Positions 21,515-32,425 of a stretch of DNA of 64,000 nt are shown one piece after another. This DNA comes from Corbicula japonica (lineage: Eukaryota; Mollusca; Bivalvia; Venerida; Cyrenidae): the NCBI GenBank assembly GCA_038501625.1, contig JAZAYU010000012.1, positions 2,914,001 through 2,978,000 on the forward strand. The letters are read 5' to 3'. Position 1 is the stretch's first letter, and the number at the start of each line of letters is the position of its first letter. The notes under the pieces are model-generated. The model was not told the DNA's origin, searched no databases, and was given only the letters and a program-made list of their open reading frames with translations. The position numbers and the translations under genes are program-made.

Positions 21515-23335
21515 GGCCAAACAAAAATATAAGTCCGTTTCCGGTCTCCTTGAAAAATAAAAGAGGGTAGGTAGGTAGGATTTTTTTATTATTTTTTTTT
21601 ATAAATTTTTTTTAGAAGTGTGATAGAATCATGAGCATGGAAGGCAACTGATTATATATATACATTTATATATAAATATATGGACACCCTTTCTTCTTTA
21701 TGCACCTATTGGCTGTTAGTCACCCTCTGTAGTATGCTTGTCTGCTTGTAACATAGACACCTTTTGTCATGCTACTATACTAACATAACTGCATGGTGAG
21801 TGGGTAAAGGATTGTGTTCATCAAGAAGAATGCAATACATAATTTACATGATGTTTGTGCAAAACAGTTCAAAAAACAATTTTGTAATTAAATATGTTGT
21901 AAACAACTGGAATATCCATTGAAATTTATATAAACTTCTTGGTGAAAATAATCGACCTCTGGTTTCGCTCAATGCAAACTCATTAAAATCTTTTGAAATT
22001 AAAATATGTTTTGCTGCATTTAGCAAAGTCACAAGTTATTATGAAGTGCATTAACCATTTCAGCCATTAACAAGACTCTTTATACTATAGCAACCACAGC
22101 TGATAAGGGTTCCACTATAAGAATATTGGTAAAAATCAATACCTAGTGTTGGTTTTTAAGTCATATCTTTAAAATGGTTTAACTGATATTTTTACAAATT
22201 ACATATAATAAAAGAGGATAAAATTATCTTTCCATTGATGTAAATGATATATTTGTGATTTATATAATTTTCCTTTAATCAGAGTTTAAAAGCAATTCAC
22301 AATAGAAATTTCCGGTGAATTTCCAATAGCGTCCGACTGCACATAAACTGCTGCATAGGTCTCGCACCATACCGTTTGCGGGTTATTTAATAGCTTTGAA
22401 TATTCATAAAATTAATTTAACCAATCAAAAAATTAAGGCCCTACAACCCTTATGTTGACTTTTTTCCGTACATTAACAAACAAAGAAGTTATGGGAGCCC
22501 AAAGTCTAGCTCAGTTTGTGCATCATCCAAGCGGCTGACAGGTAAATGTCATATACCATAAAAAAATTTAAGCTTTTCTCTTTAAAATGATATACTGAAC
22601 ATTAATTTTGGTTATTATTTAGTACTCTGCATCCGCCGATGAAATAGGTCATGTCGGCAAAAACAAGCGACCCGCATGCCGAGTCGGTGTCCGCCATATT
22701 GGAAACCTAACCCGATAAATTTTGACATCAATTTTACCGATGAATTTCAATCTCCAGTTCTTTATCCAAAATAATACATTAAAGATGTTAGTTATTATTA
22801 TATTTGAACGTAAATGTTGTTTTTTTGTTTTTAAATTTGCATTTTTATGTTTAAATTGACTGTTTCCATATCGGGCACATGCTGATTTCTCGGTAATTTT
22901 TGCTCAAAGATTTCTGACTTTTAAGACAGATTTTGGCGAAATATTTAGTTGTTTTCATGAAAACTGTCGATATTCTGTTGAGGATTAATATTTCTGGTTG
23001 ATAACTGTCAATTATTTGCTTAAATGAAGCTAAACTAAAAAAAAAAAGCGATCTTTTTTGTAAATTACCCCACCCACTTATATAAACAGATGGCCAATAC
23101 AGACGCCATTGTCAACATGGGCGCCGCCATGTTGAAATACTAAACAGCCAATGAAATCGCCGGATTCGAAATGAACGGAAAGTGATAAAACTAAACGAAA
23201 GAAATGGATAAAAACAACCGAATTTGCGCAACAGAGTTTCCTCTCTTCCCTTAAACCAATAAAAAGTTTAGGGTCGGGACCAAAATTAGAGGGTCGGTCG
23301 GGCGACCGGAAACAGAACTAATTTTTTGTTTGGCC
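21515..23335. mobile_element. Candidate Harbinger-like TIR element (1.8 kb)
   Basis: The left end GGCCAAACAAAAATATAAGT and right end complementary to GGCCAAACAAAAAATTAGTT continue to TTTCCGGTC, about 33 bp with a few changes. TAG flanks both sides (21512-21514 and 23336-23338), a 3-bp duplication. GG-starting TIRs with 3-bp duplications are typical of PIF/Harbinger elements. No transposase or Myb-like ORF is recognisable. Confidence 0.6.
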
Positions 23336-23338
23336 TAG

Positions 23339-24400
23339 GAACCGGAATAATAACAGGCTTTTTTTAAAAAAAAACTTGTTTAATTAACACAAACACGATG
23401 CGCCAATCTTTCACTGATACACAAGCCTTACAAAAAATATCATACCATTGTCCCGTTTGCAAAACATGTAATAAAATCGATCATTTTCACTGCGCAATGT
23501 TTAGAAAGAAAAATTATAACCATAAACAGATTCTGAAGTCTATATACTGTATGATCAATGTCATTTCTAGCAAAAAAGGCCTGGGGGAAACCTGATGACT
23601 ACTTCCTGGGTTTCCAAATAGCTCTTGTGCCAAATGTGGATTAAGGAAACTGCAGACGAACATCATCCCTCCGGATCTGGAGTCCGGCGCTCTACCCCTA
23701 AAGCACTCATCTTCCTATGGAGTATTGAAACAATTACAACTGTACAAGACAGCTGTTTCCATAAGGACGAAGTAAAGTGTCATGTTTCTTATAGTCAATT
23801 AACCGTGTCAGTACCAAACGACCCAACAAAACTGAATTTTTTGGGATAATTTTCTTTCAAAACTAGAACAGTGTCATGTAATTTGTCAAAATGATTTCGC
23901 AAATGTAACTTACAAATCCGTTTTCTTTACTTTTCTTAGGACCCCAAATAATTTTGCCAACAATTCTTTTCTTTTTTCTTCCGATCATTGTCGAAATAAT
24001 TGTATTATTTTAACAATTTGGTGAAATTCATTTTGTCAACACAGTTTGGTTTTGTCTTGTGTGCCTGTCCTCGGTTTCGAATCACAAACTTCCGGTTTAG
24101 AAATATACGCCTTTTTCGTTTTAACAATGTCTATACCTCATTTAATTCAAATTTGATGTAATCGTTTTTATTTTTCTTAATTATGCATGCTTTCTTGATG
24201 CATTTTATTTCAATATTCCAACATGAGCTTTATATCACAGATTTAACTTTCCAAAATGCTCGACGCTAGAATCGTGCCGCTGTATTCTATTTAAGTCAGA
24301 TTAGATGTTTCCAGGGTTTCCATTTGTTCGTCAATAACAAATGCTGTTATGTGTTAGGGGCTAATATTATCAAGGGCGGATCAAGACAGGCTTCAGTGGG
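23339..24400. other. Stretch without a supported gene
   Basis: AT-rich. A tRNA-like relic may be present around 23640-23710 on the minus strand (a ggtagagcgccggactccag stretch), but it lacks a good B box. Confidence 0.4.
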
Positions 24401-24434
24401 GTTGCTAAGGTGGCAGATTTGGGTTGGAAAGAGT

Positions 24435-24508
24435 AGCCTCGACCAGGATTCCAACCTCGGACCTCCGGCTTACCGTTCCGTCGCTCTACCAAGTGAGCTA
24501 CCGATCCC
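24435..24508 (-). repeat. tRNA-derived SINE head, copy 1
   Basis: On the minus strand the sequence carries an A-box-like TAGCTCACTTGG and a B-box-like GGTTGGAATCC at tRNA spacing, followed by CGAGGCTACTCTTTCCAACC. It is followed downstream (lower coordinates) by unrelated sequence, so this copy is short or old. Confidence 0.75.
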
Positions 24509-24539
24509 GCTGGAATAAAATCTACTTAATTTCCTACCT

Positions 24540-24775
24540 ACTTATACGAGACGTTTCCAACTTACTTTGAAATGTCCCGCGGCAAGGCTTTGCCTAGGTT
24601 CGGGTCATTGAATACCCCAGTCACAGGTTTCGCCCAAAGGAGTTCCAATGATAATCGCCCTTCCGACAACTCCAACGTGTCATATTTGGGTTGGAAAGAG
24701 TAGCCTCGATGAGGATTCCAACCTCGGACCTCCGGCTTACCGTGTCGGCGCTCTACCAATAGAGCTACCGAGGCC
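24540..24775 (-). repeat. tRNA-derived SINE, copy 2
   Basis: The tRNA-like head (24775 to 24702) begins GGCCTCG and ends CGAGGCT, which can pair as a 7-bp acceptor stem (one wobble). It has A box TAGCTCTATTGG and B box GGTTGGAATCC. A body follows with gacacgttggagttgtcgga and gggcgaaacctgtgactggg down to about 24540. It is in the same orientation as copy 1. The tail end and target duplication could not be fixed. Confidence 0.8.
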
Positions 24776-24789
24776 ACTGGTACCGTGAA

Positions 24790-25415
24790 ATGTACATCCC
24801 TTTAGGGCCAGATATTTTTAATTTTCATGGGGACTCTGGCCAGAAAGTTGGAATTTATCATGTAACTACTCTTAGGCTCCACCATAAGAACCCCCATTAA
24901 ATGCATTTTCTGACACTGTTAATTTTAATCAGTCTAAATAATACTTGTAACTGCAATCCGTATAACAGTGAGGATACGCTGAAGTGCCTAGACCTCTAGA
25001 AAGAATTATATTAAGTTGCTTTAGGAAAATAGTTGGATGTAACGTATGTGCTAGATAATTTCTGGTTCTTTTTTTTATCTAACTTGATCATTGAGATGCC
25101 CCGGGTCATTGAGTATATCTGCCTACTTTGATTTATAGTGCGTGTTTATGTTTGACGTTGATATGCCAACACGATTTGAAGATAGCTATACCACGTGACC
25201 TCGTGCACACACGAAATCAATCAAAAGTATGATTTTTGCTTATTTCCCAGTAATTACTGGACTGATTTTGATCAAATAAAGAGCAACGTATTGCTTTATT
25301 TAAAAAGCATTTTCAGTCCGACGTTTAACCTTTATTATTAAATAACTATACGTTATTAGCCCTATAAAAAAGCATCTGCCACGTTCAATAACACGACAGC
25401 CTGCTTTATAACAGG
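24790..25415. other. Non-coding stretch, no gene seen
   Basis: No exon, repeat boundary or RNA gene recognised. Confidence 0.4.
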
Positions 25416-25418
25416 ACC

Positions 25419-25471
25419 AATATCTATATCACTTTCTCGGCCCCGGGCCAAGAAGTGTTATAGATATAAAG
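25419..25471. repeat. Palindrome centred on GGCCCCGGGCC
   Basis: ATATCTATA, ATCACTT and CTCGGCCC on the left pair with GGGCCAAG, AAGTGTTA and TATAGATAT on the right. It looks like a short foldback insertion. Confidence 0.65.
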
Positions 25472-25844
25472 CCCGCATCTGAAGCAATTTGATTGGATAA
25501 TAAGACAGGGCCAAAAAAGTGATAAAGATTTTAGCAAGAAACTCTAGGAATTGGCAGCCATTTTGTTTTAACTCGCTAATAATTTTTGAGGTGCTTTTAA
25601 CATAAAGATTATGTCGGGTAAGAGAAAGTTTTCTGATACTATATTGAGAGCACACAGGAATCACAGTAGACAGTCTGACATTTTGTTGTTCAGAAGTAAT
25701 GACTAATATAAGTGACAAAATGTAGCATTTCCAAACAAACTGATAAAATGTACTGTTATTTTTATAGTTGTTATCCATGGTTTCCTCTTGTTTCTTGATT
25801 AAATAAGATTAAATTGTACATACCCGTGAAATAAACCGATTTAA

Positions 25845-26160
25845 GGTAGAGTATGCCTAAAAAATTCCCGCGTTTTTTGGCCGATTTCGGATTATTACGT
25901 CACACAACTTTCGGTTTATAAATTTTATTATTTTTTTACTCTGTTTAGTTTAACTATTTGAAAAGGCATTCTACGTAATGGAAATTCAATAATATAAAGA
26001 AATTTTCACCTCTTTTTAAAAAATAGAACGTTTTTACAAGAAATGTGATTATTGACGGATGGTACCGAATAGTTTACGTCATTACGGAAATTGTACGGAA
26101 ATTGCCGAAATGGGCCGAAATCGGCCAAAAAACGCGGGAATTTTTTAGAAATCCTCTACC
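25845..26160. mobile_element. TTAA-flanked MITE with ~50-bp TIR (GGTAGAG ends)
   Basis: TTAA precedes GGTAGAG at 25845 and follows CTCTACC at 26160. The TIRs share CTAAAAAATTCCCGCG and TTTTTTGGCCGATTTCGG. The length is 316 bp and no ORF is present. TTAA duplications point to a piggyBac- or Kolobok-type transposase in trans. Confidence 0.85.
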
Positions 26161-26542
26161 TTAAAATCATTTACACTTTTATTTTCCATTCATTTTCTCC
26201 ATAATTCGCATAAAGCTTGATGTTTTACGAAGCTTCCAGCAGAGGTATAAGAATGAAACACTCTCAAATCATAGCATTTACAGACTCATACTTCTAGCAT
26301 TCAATGTTCAGCAAATAACCATCATGTCCATTGAATTAAAACTTAAAACAAAATAAACAAATGGCACTGTTTTGAAGTTTAAAAATAGTAAACATTCGTC
26401 AAATTACGTCACATATCTCTCAAATGACGTATTTGCATCGTGACGTAATAATTAAATTAATGAAAGTGCTCAATTAATTACAAAGTGAAACGAGAGTAGT
26501 GTTATAACTTGTAAGTAATTGTGGTTATTTAATAAAATTGTC

Positions 26543-26676
26543 AATAAATAATTGATTTGATATTGACCCTGTTATTTGTCCTCGGGTCAGTCATACTAGC
26601 CCTCGGCCTTCGGCCTCGGGCAAATACGACTGCCCTCAGACAAATAACAGGGCAAATATCAAATCACTTATTTATT
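26543..26676. repeat. 134-bp foldback element
   Basis: The left arm (AATAAATAATTGATTTGATA then CCCTGTTATTTGTC) pairs with the right arm (GACAAATAACAGGG then TATCAAATCACTTATTTATT). The apex is a CCTCGGCCTTCGGCCTCGGG hairpin. Confidence 0.8.
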
Positions 26677-26684
26677 AACATATA

Positions 26685-26813
26685 ATATCAGTCGGCTGCC
26701 GTTTTCTTTAACGTTTCAAAAATGCAAGTAAAATATAGATAAAACACACTCAAATTTAACATTTCAAACAAAATTTTCGTTGAATGTTTATGAAAACGGT
26801 AGCCGATTGATAT
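26685..26813. repeat. Inverted repeat with 22-26-bp arms
   Basis: ATATCAGTCGGCTGCCGTTTTC pairs with GAAAACGGTAGCCGATTGATAT. The loop holds gtaaaatatagataaaacac, which recurs near 27345 (gtaaagtatagataaagcac). Confidence 0.7.
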
Positions 26814-27677
26814 TTGGGGTTAAAATTTATTTTAACAGAAGTACTCTCTTTTTAACAAGGTGCTGTCTGTCCAGCCTTATGTACAAAATTTCGTTTTTCA
26901 CCAGTCCAAAGGTCAAAACATTGACTATTTTTCACAAATTACTGATTCAGGTTTCAGCCATAGAGGACCCCTGTTTTGCGTGCAATACTCTGATATATAG
27001 TCTTCTTCAGGATAGATTCGGCCAGTCTTAGGGTATTTATGTGATAATTCCAACATTCTGGCCATAAATCTCGTGAAAATAATATATTGCTGGGCCAAAA
27101 GGGAGTTTTAGCAACCCCAAAGAATACCCTCTAGATTCGCTCCTGCTTGTTGATAGTATATCAAACTCTGTGTTGCAATGTACACCAACACAACAAACAG
27201 CAGTTCAATTAAATGTGAAGAAACAGTTTAATATTTCGACAACCAGAGTATATTTAAATACCAGCATCGAATAAATGATGTGATACACAGCGTAGCAAAA
27301 ATAAAGTGTCGGTGTACGGCGCGTGGTCTCTTTTTGCAAGAAGCGAGTAAAGTATAGATAAAGCACACTCAAAACTCCGTCTGTCTGTGTGTCTGTGTGT
27401 CTGCCTGCCTGCCCGCAATTTCCAAAAGAAAGTGTGCAGTTTGTTTTTGGGGATTTTTCAATACTGCTTTTTTAATGCCTAACTATATTTGGTATCAACA
27501 TTGAGATAATAAGAGGTTATTAACCGGTGTTCAAGGGCTGGGAGGTGATATCGGCCCGGAAGAGCAATATTGGCCCGAGAGCTTTTGATAAATTGTGCAA
27601 GGTATGGGATTGTGAAAATGTGATTTTTTGAAGTGTTTTACAGCGGTATGGGTATGTAAAGGCTGTTATTTGTGAGT

Positions 27678-27822
27678 GTTTCATTCTCATAACGCTGCTG
27701 CTTCAATTCAACAAATACATAATAGGAATATCTTGTTTCAAAGAATAATGGGCATATGGAAAGGAAATATGAAGGAACATGATTCCGAAATTGCAGTGCG
27801 TTTTGTTCTTGGTTGTACCCAG
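27678..27822 (+). CDS. Candidate exon, unassigned
   Basis: An open segment ends at CAG|GTATGT (27822) in phase 0 and encodes residues including IQQIHNRNILFQRIMGIWKG and HDSEIAVRFVLGCTQ. The acceptor (TTTGTGAG) is weak, and a TGA lies just upstream in the same frame. The exon at 30986 also starts in phase 0, so the two could be joined. I do not recognise the protein. Confidence 0.3.
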
Positions 27823-28027
27823 GTATGTACTATTTTCTCCATGTTTCTCTTGTCATTGTTATCGCTCTTAGAATATGTCTCATGTTAGCATGCATTTTCT
27901 TTTTTAAATATGCTACTTCTTGCATCTAGGTCCGAAAAACTTGAATGAGACCCCATCGATTCAATCGTCGCCATCTTGAAATGTAACAGTTAAATCCTGT
28001 ATCAATGGTTACCACGTGCCATAATTC

Positions 28028-28092
28028 GTGATACGGGATTTCGGCCCGCGATATCAGGTTTTCGGCCCGCGATATCAGGTTTTCTGCCCGCC
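28028..28092. repeat. Short tandem repeat of TTTCGGCCCGCGATATCAGG
   Basis: About two and a half units of a 24-bp motif (ttcggcccgcgatatcagg plus spacing). Related ATCGGCCC-like motifs occur at 27550-27580. Confidence 0.7.
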
Positions 28093-28269
28093 CTTTATCA
28101 TGCAAAGTACCCGGGCATTTTGGTCATTATTTGTTGCTATTTATAGTAACACATGTAATAAGATCATATATAGTTATACTACAGAATTTAAATGATCTTA
28201 TCTCAATTTTGATACCTAATTTTTAGGCATTAAGAACAGCAATTAATGAAATAAATCACTTTTTATAAT

Positions 28270-28385
28270 AGAGTATATCAGTAAATTTGTAGGACTCAGT
28301 CCCAAATCGTGGGCCAATTTCCAAAGCGCGGGCCGTTCGCAGATCGTGGGCCGTAAACATCTCAAATCGTAGGCCGATTTAGAAT
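28270..28385. repeat. ATCGTGGGCC repeat, copy 1
   Basis: aaatttgtaggactcagt is followed by spaced ATCGTGGGCC motifs. The same order appears inverted at 39860-39960 (ATCGGCCCACGATTTGG, then gagtcctaaaaatttact), so it is a dispersed element. Confidence 0.65.
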
Positions 28386-28703
28386 GACGTCCACTTGGCG
28401 TCAAAATACAACGTTTGAAGAGAAAACGATGTCGACGCGACGTCAAAATTAGTCTGGATTACCTGCCCCTAACACTACGTACTGTTTGATAGTACGACGG
28501 GTACCAGACTACGTCAAAATAACTAAAACACAATAAAACATGGACTCGGCGCTTATTGGTGACGCAGTGTTTTCACTAGTTAAAATCGATCTAAATCTGG
28601 GCTAGATTGCACTTTAGAGGGCGCAGGTCGGCCATGTTGTTGTTTACTATGTCAGCCATTTTGGGGAGTACTGCACTTTAGCGGGCTGAAAAGGATTTCA
28701 AAG

Positions 28704-28811
28704 CACAGGAGTTTGACATTTCAACAAAAATATTTTTTTACTTGTTATTTAGTCTTTATAAAAAAGACTAAGATATTTTTATATTTTTAACAAGAATGTC
28801 AAACTCCTGTG
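28704..28811. repeat. 108-bp hairpin MITE with perfect 17-bp arms
   Basis: CACAGGAGTTTGACATT and its exact complement AATGTCAAACTCCTGTG bound an AT-rich loop. It sits immediately upstream of the candidate start at 28828. Confidence 0.8.
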
Positions 28812-28827
28812 TTCAAAGCAACTAAAT

Positions 28828-28930
28828 ATGCCAGAGAAGAAAACCAATAACATTTTGGAATCCAATATTTTTACGATGGCGAGAAGTCGTTACTATTTAG
28901 GCGTTCCCAGGACAATACCACTTTTTGCAG
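28828..28930 (+). CDS. Candidate first exon, unassigned
   Basis: An ATG at 28828 opens 34 codons (MPEKKTNNILESNIF, then MARSRYYLGVPRTIPLFA) to a donor GCAG|GTTTGT, leaving phase 1. I found no following exon in the right phase: the 30986 exon needs phase 0, and the open segment near 29279 meets a stop in this phase. It could be a chance ORF. Confidence 0.25.
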
Positions 28931-29044
28931 GTTTGTTTTCGTTATAAGCATTTGTTTTGGTTTTAGTTTTTTAAATATCAATCAATCTAGTTTGGGTTTA
29001 TAGTTTTATATAATAAATCGCAATAAAAGACATGCCCGGGTAGA

Positions 29045-29236
29045 ATCTAGTTTAGAGGACCCTGGATATTAAAAAAACAAAAGCCTAGTGGCGTTTGAGC
29101 GAGAAAAGCGGGGGTGTGGGGGCGGTAGCCCCCATTTAAACTCGATATAATTTACATTTGTTTGACACACAACAAGAATACCAATTAATTTTCGCACAAG
29201 GGATGAACTTCAGTGTTAGGGTACGCTTAACTAGAT
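29045..29236 (-). repeat. CTAGTTTAGCGGACCC-type MITE, copy 2
   Basis: Ends are ATCTAGTTTAGAGGACCC and GGTACGCTTAACTAGAT, 192 bp apart. The same length and ends occur at 44960-45151 in the other orientation. Internal landmarks are cccccacacccccg- and aacgccnctnggctttt-type motifs (here reverse-complemented). Confidence 0.8.
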
Positions 29237-29681
29237 GCGTTCCCTTATAAATATTTTAATTTGTTCTCACCACATTGAGGATGGAAGAGTTAGTCTGCCG
29301 TATATTGGAAAACCACCTGAGAGATCACAGCGCCGACCTTACTCGGGGACACCTGCAGTTTACCGATACATGTGAACGTAAAATTTGTTGTTGTCCCATA
29401 ACCCTGACGGCATTTTAAGATTAAATTATTAATGTTTTTATTTCATGACACAAATTAGTTTTAAAAGTAGAAAGACCTCTATTATAAGTTTTTTAATAAA
29501 AATGCCAATTTATTTTTAACATTAAAGTACATTTCAACCTCACTTATTCTAACAACGATAATTCGCACACCGTATCTTACCCGTATTTCAGTTCCGGCAA
29601 ACGCATATACCCTGTATTTGCATTTACCTTTGATAATTCTTTTTCCCAAAACCAACTTTTCCCGTGATGTGCTCAGGTATC

Positions 29682-30047
29682 ATTATAAAAGTATCATGCA
29701 TGAGTGTGAGGTGAAGATGGAAAAATCTGTCACCGAGGGTTAACTGTTTTGCGGGAACGAGGCTCTGATTTTTCTATCTTTACCGAATGTCTCATGCAAG
29801 ATATTTTTTCTTGCATACCTTTTATTATTTATTACATTTAGAACTATGTATGTTTACAAACTTTTCTATTTCCTTATGCCGAAATATTGACATTAACGCT
29901 AACCTTTTTTTTATAAATGACGGCAATAACTTGAATATATGACGTCACTCACGTGACTCGTTCTACACGGGGGGGGGGGGGTGTAGGATCGAAATTTCCT
30001 ACACTGGTGAAATCACCGGATGACCTGATCTGGTATGCAAGAATATA
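29682..30047. mobile_element. Poly-G hairpin element, copy A
   Basis: Aligned over its length with the inverted copy at 63271-63702. It contains atgcatgagtgtgaggtgaa, ctgtcaccgagggttaactg, a 13-G run (29969-29981) framed by CTACAC and GTGTAG, and a right end ggtatgcaagaatata. Relative to copy B it has lost about 35-40 bp, covering most of one arm of a long hairpin. No coding capacity is visible. Confidence 0.8.
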
Positions 30048-30345
30048 ATTGGTCCCATATACCGTAAGTGATCATGAGAAAGCAGTCAGTGTTTGCAGTA
30101 TGTAGACGTTGATCATTAGTAAAAATTAGTACTTCGTAGGCTTTTTAAAATATTGTTAAAATGTGTGCATGTTTAAACGTTTATTAGAAAGTTGTTTGGT
30201 TTCTTGACTGGGTGCGTTGGTTGTCTTGCAGTTGTGGATGTGATATTTGTAGGCATTTATTAACAGAAATATATTTAATCTTATTTTTATATTATCTTTG
30301 CAGTAAAATAAAATAGGTCACATAATTTTATGGAAATAATTTTAA

Positions 30346-30826
30346 AGCCACAATAAACTTGCCAAACAGCATATTTTTATTAACCAAAACATTTTAGATT
30401 TCACCTGTATGAATAATAACACAAAAAATAAACCTTACAATAAGAAAATGGTATTATCTTATTGATTTACAGCATGTTTTGGGCGTTTTTCGGATCGTTT
30501 ATTTTGTTTACAAAACAAACAGCGAATCTTTCCGAGCTGATTTTCGGAAACTCTCGGCAGGCGAAGATCGCTAATTATACAGAATGACGTCACTTCGTTC
30601 TTACGGCCCACTTACGGAAAAAACCGATAACTTTTCGCCGAGTGATTGTAAACATTGGTTAGTAATTTTGTGGGCTACAAAAATACTATTCGGACCGGGT
30701 CTCAATGATTGGGGATTATTTGAGGACATAAATAGTTGGTCATTTATACTTTCTTTTGAAAAGGGTCAACGTGGTTAATTAATTTTCACAACGAAAAAAA
30801 AACGTTTTGGCAAGTTTATTGTGGCT
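30346..30826. mobile_element. TTAA-flanked MITE (AGCCACAATAAAC ends)
   Basis: TTAA (30342-30345) then AGCCACAATAAACTTGCCAA; at the right TTGGCAAGTTTATTGTGGCT then TTAA (30827-30830). The TIR is at least 21 bp and exact. The 481-bp interior includes a TGACGTCA and one chance ORF. Confidence 0.85.
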
Positions 30827-30985
30827 TTAAGTTAAAACAAGTTTTACCTAAAACTACAAAATCAGCTTAAGTTTCAATGTCAAAAATGCATATAATTTCC
30901 ATGATCGTAATCTGAACATTTGATATCCGATTCATCATATGGCAGTAGATCAATGAAAACAACTTTACAACTTTTCTATTCACAG

Positions 30986-31063
30986 CCCAATGTAAGCGAA
31001 TATTATAAACAGTCGTACAGAAGGCATTTTGGGGATCATTGTGGAAGAGGAACTGACGAGCCT
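30986..31063 (+). CDS. Candidate internal exon, unassigned
   Basis: A 78-bp segment sits between a strong acceptor (CTATTCACAG) and a perfect donor (CCT|GTAAGT). It is open only in phase 0 at both ends and encodes PNVSEYYKQSYRRHFGDHCG then RGTDEP. The borders are among the best in the window, so a real exon is plausible. The 27678-27822 segment ends in the matching phase. No homology is recognised. Confidence 0.45.
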
Positions 31064-31069
31064 GTAAGT

Positions 31070-32400
31070 ATTCAAAACCCTTAAACTGGAAAAGAGGGAA
31101 TCAATGTGAGGTTATTACATGTATATAGCGTTCATACGGTGCTTTTGTTGGCTATTGTCTGCGCTACCACGGTGCCTCCACTTATTTTTTCGTGCGCATC
31201 ACTTTCACGGCGGTCACACCGCCCTAACGGGGTGATGAAGACCATCGTTTGCATACTGCAGCTCATGTATGAACCGATGGTAGTGATTAAGATTGTCTGC
31301 ATTTGTCCGTGACAGATCCTTTTGTTGTAAAGTTGGACTTTTGTTACAAAATGTTACATAATTGAAGTTTATTTTAAGATTGATGACAGTGCATTATGCA
31401 ACTTAAGGGACTTATAGTTCCAATATTTCAACATTTAGAAAATTTAGTTAGTTATTATGTAGTGCACTTTAGCCAGTCTATTTTGTGCTTTTTAGCCAGT
31501 CTATTTTGAACTTGTTATTATGAAGCTCTGATATCATTCAATACCTGCCATATTTGTTATTATTTCAAGTAACATATGCATTTCTTGTTTGATATATATG
31601 CTATTTCTAGTCTTTGTTGCATTTGTGTAAATTTTAACTATGTTATATGTTTTACTTTACTTTGCTAATTCTCAGACTGGTACCTAGCTTTAACACTATA
31701 TTTAGAATGTAAGTAATGCACAGTGACCTTGATGACATTGGTAATTTTCATATACTTAGGCATATCAGTTGCTGGGAAGATTATTAGGTAAACAATGCCA
31801 TATGACCCAGTTGACCAATCAAAAGCCTCAATATATCCTTAAAGCATTTTGATTGGCTTACTGGAACAGCAATGCATTGTGGGTAAAGGGATGCTGGGAA
31901 GTTTTCCTCAGTAAGTTAATGATTCTGCATTTGGCTTACAGACACAACACATTAGGAACTTTGGCTTGTTGTTCAAAATAAGGAGATTAATTATTAAATT
32001 ATGTTGGTATATTTTCTTAAGGTTTATTTTACTTAAGAGTTTTAAAAAGGTAGTAAATATTTAATTAATATTTTTGATTAATTTTCCAAATTATTGAATT
32101 TGTTTTAAACAGCGGTTTCTTTGTGTTGCAGTATTAAGAATTCACAAATTATTGTAAAATTAGAACTAATTAAATTTATACTGACTGCTGTTGTACTTTG
32201 AATAAGAAAATAAGTTCTAGAAACCTTCATTTGACACTACTGCACTTGAAATTGAAGTTGAATTTTATTTTATCTTGTATATAAGTTTGTTTTTAGATGT
32301 AGTTTAATACTATAGATGATTAGAACAGTTAATTAAAACTTCAGTTAATTATTTCAAATCAAAATAGAATTTTGTTTTTAATTTTCCTTTATTTTTAGTA
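31070..32400. other. Non-coding stretch, no gene seen
   Basis: AT-rich. A weakly palindromic segment with gaccaatcaaaagcct and gcattttgattggctta lies around 31800-31860. I see no exon. Confidence 0.4.
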
Positions 32401-32425
32401 AAGGTGGTGTCATCCTTTTGTTGCT

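Noticed and set aside
23640..23710. Possible tRNA gene on the minus strand
   Set aside because: A tRNA-like ggtagagcgccgga stretch is present, but the T-arm/B box and a closing acceptor stem are not convincing. At most it is a relic.
29279..29419. Small plus-strand ORF starting MEELVCRILENHLRDH
   Set aside because: It is 46 codons with all three frames open over much of it, and it cannot be joined in phase to neighbouring candidate exons.
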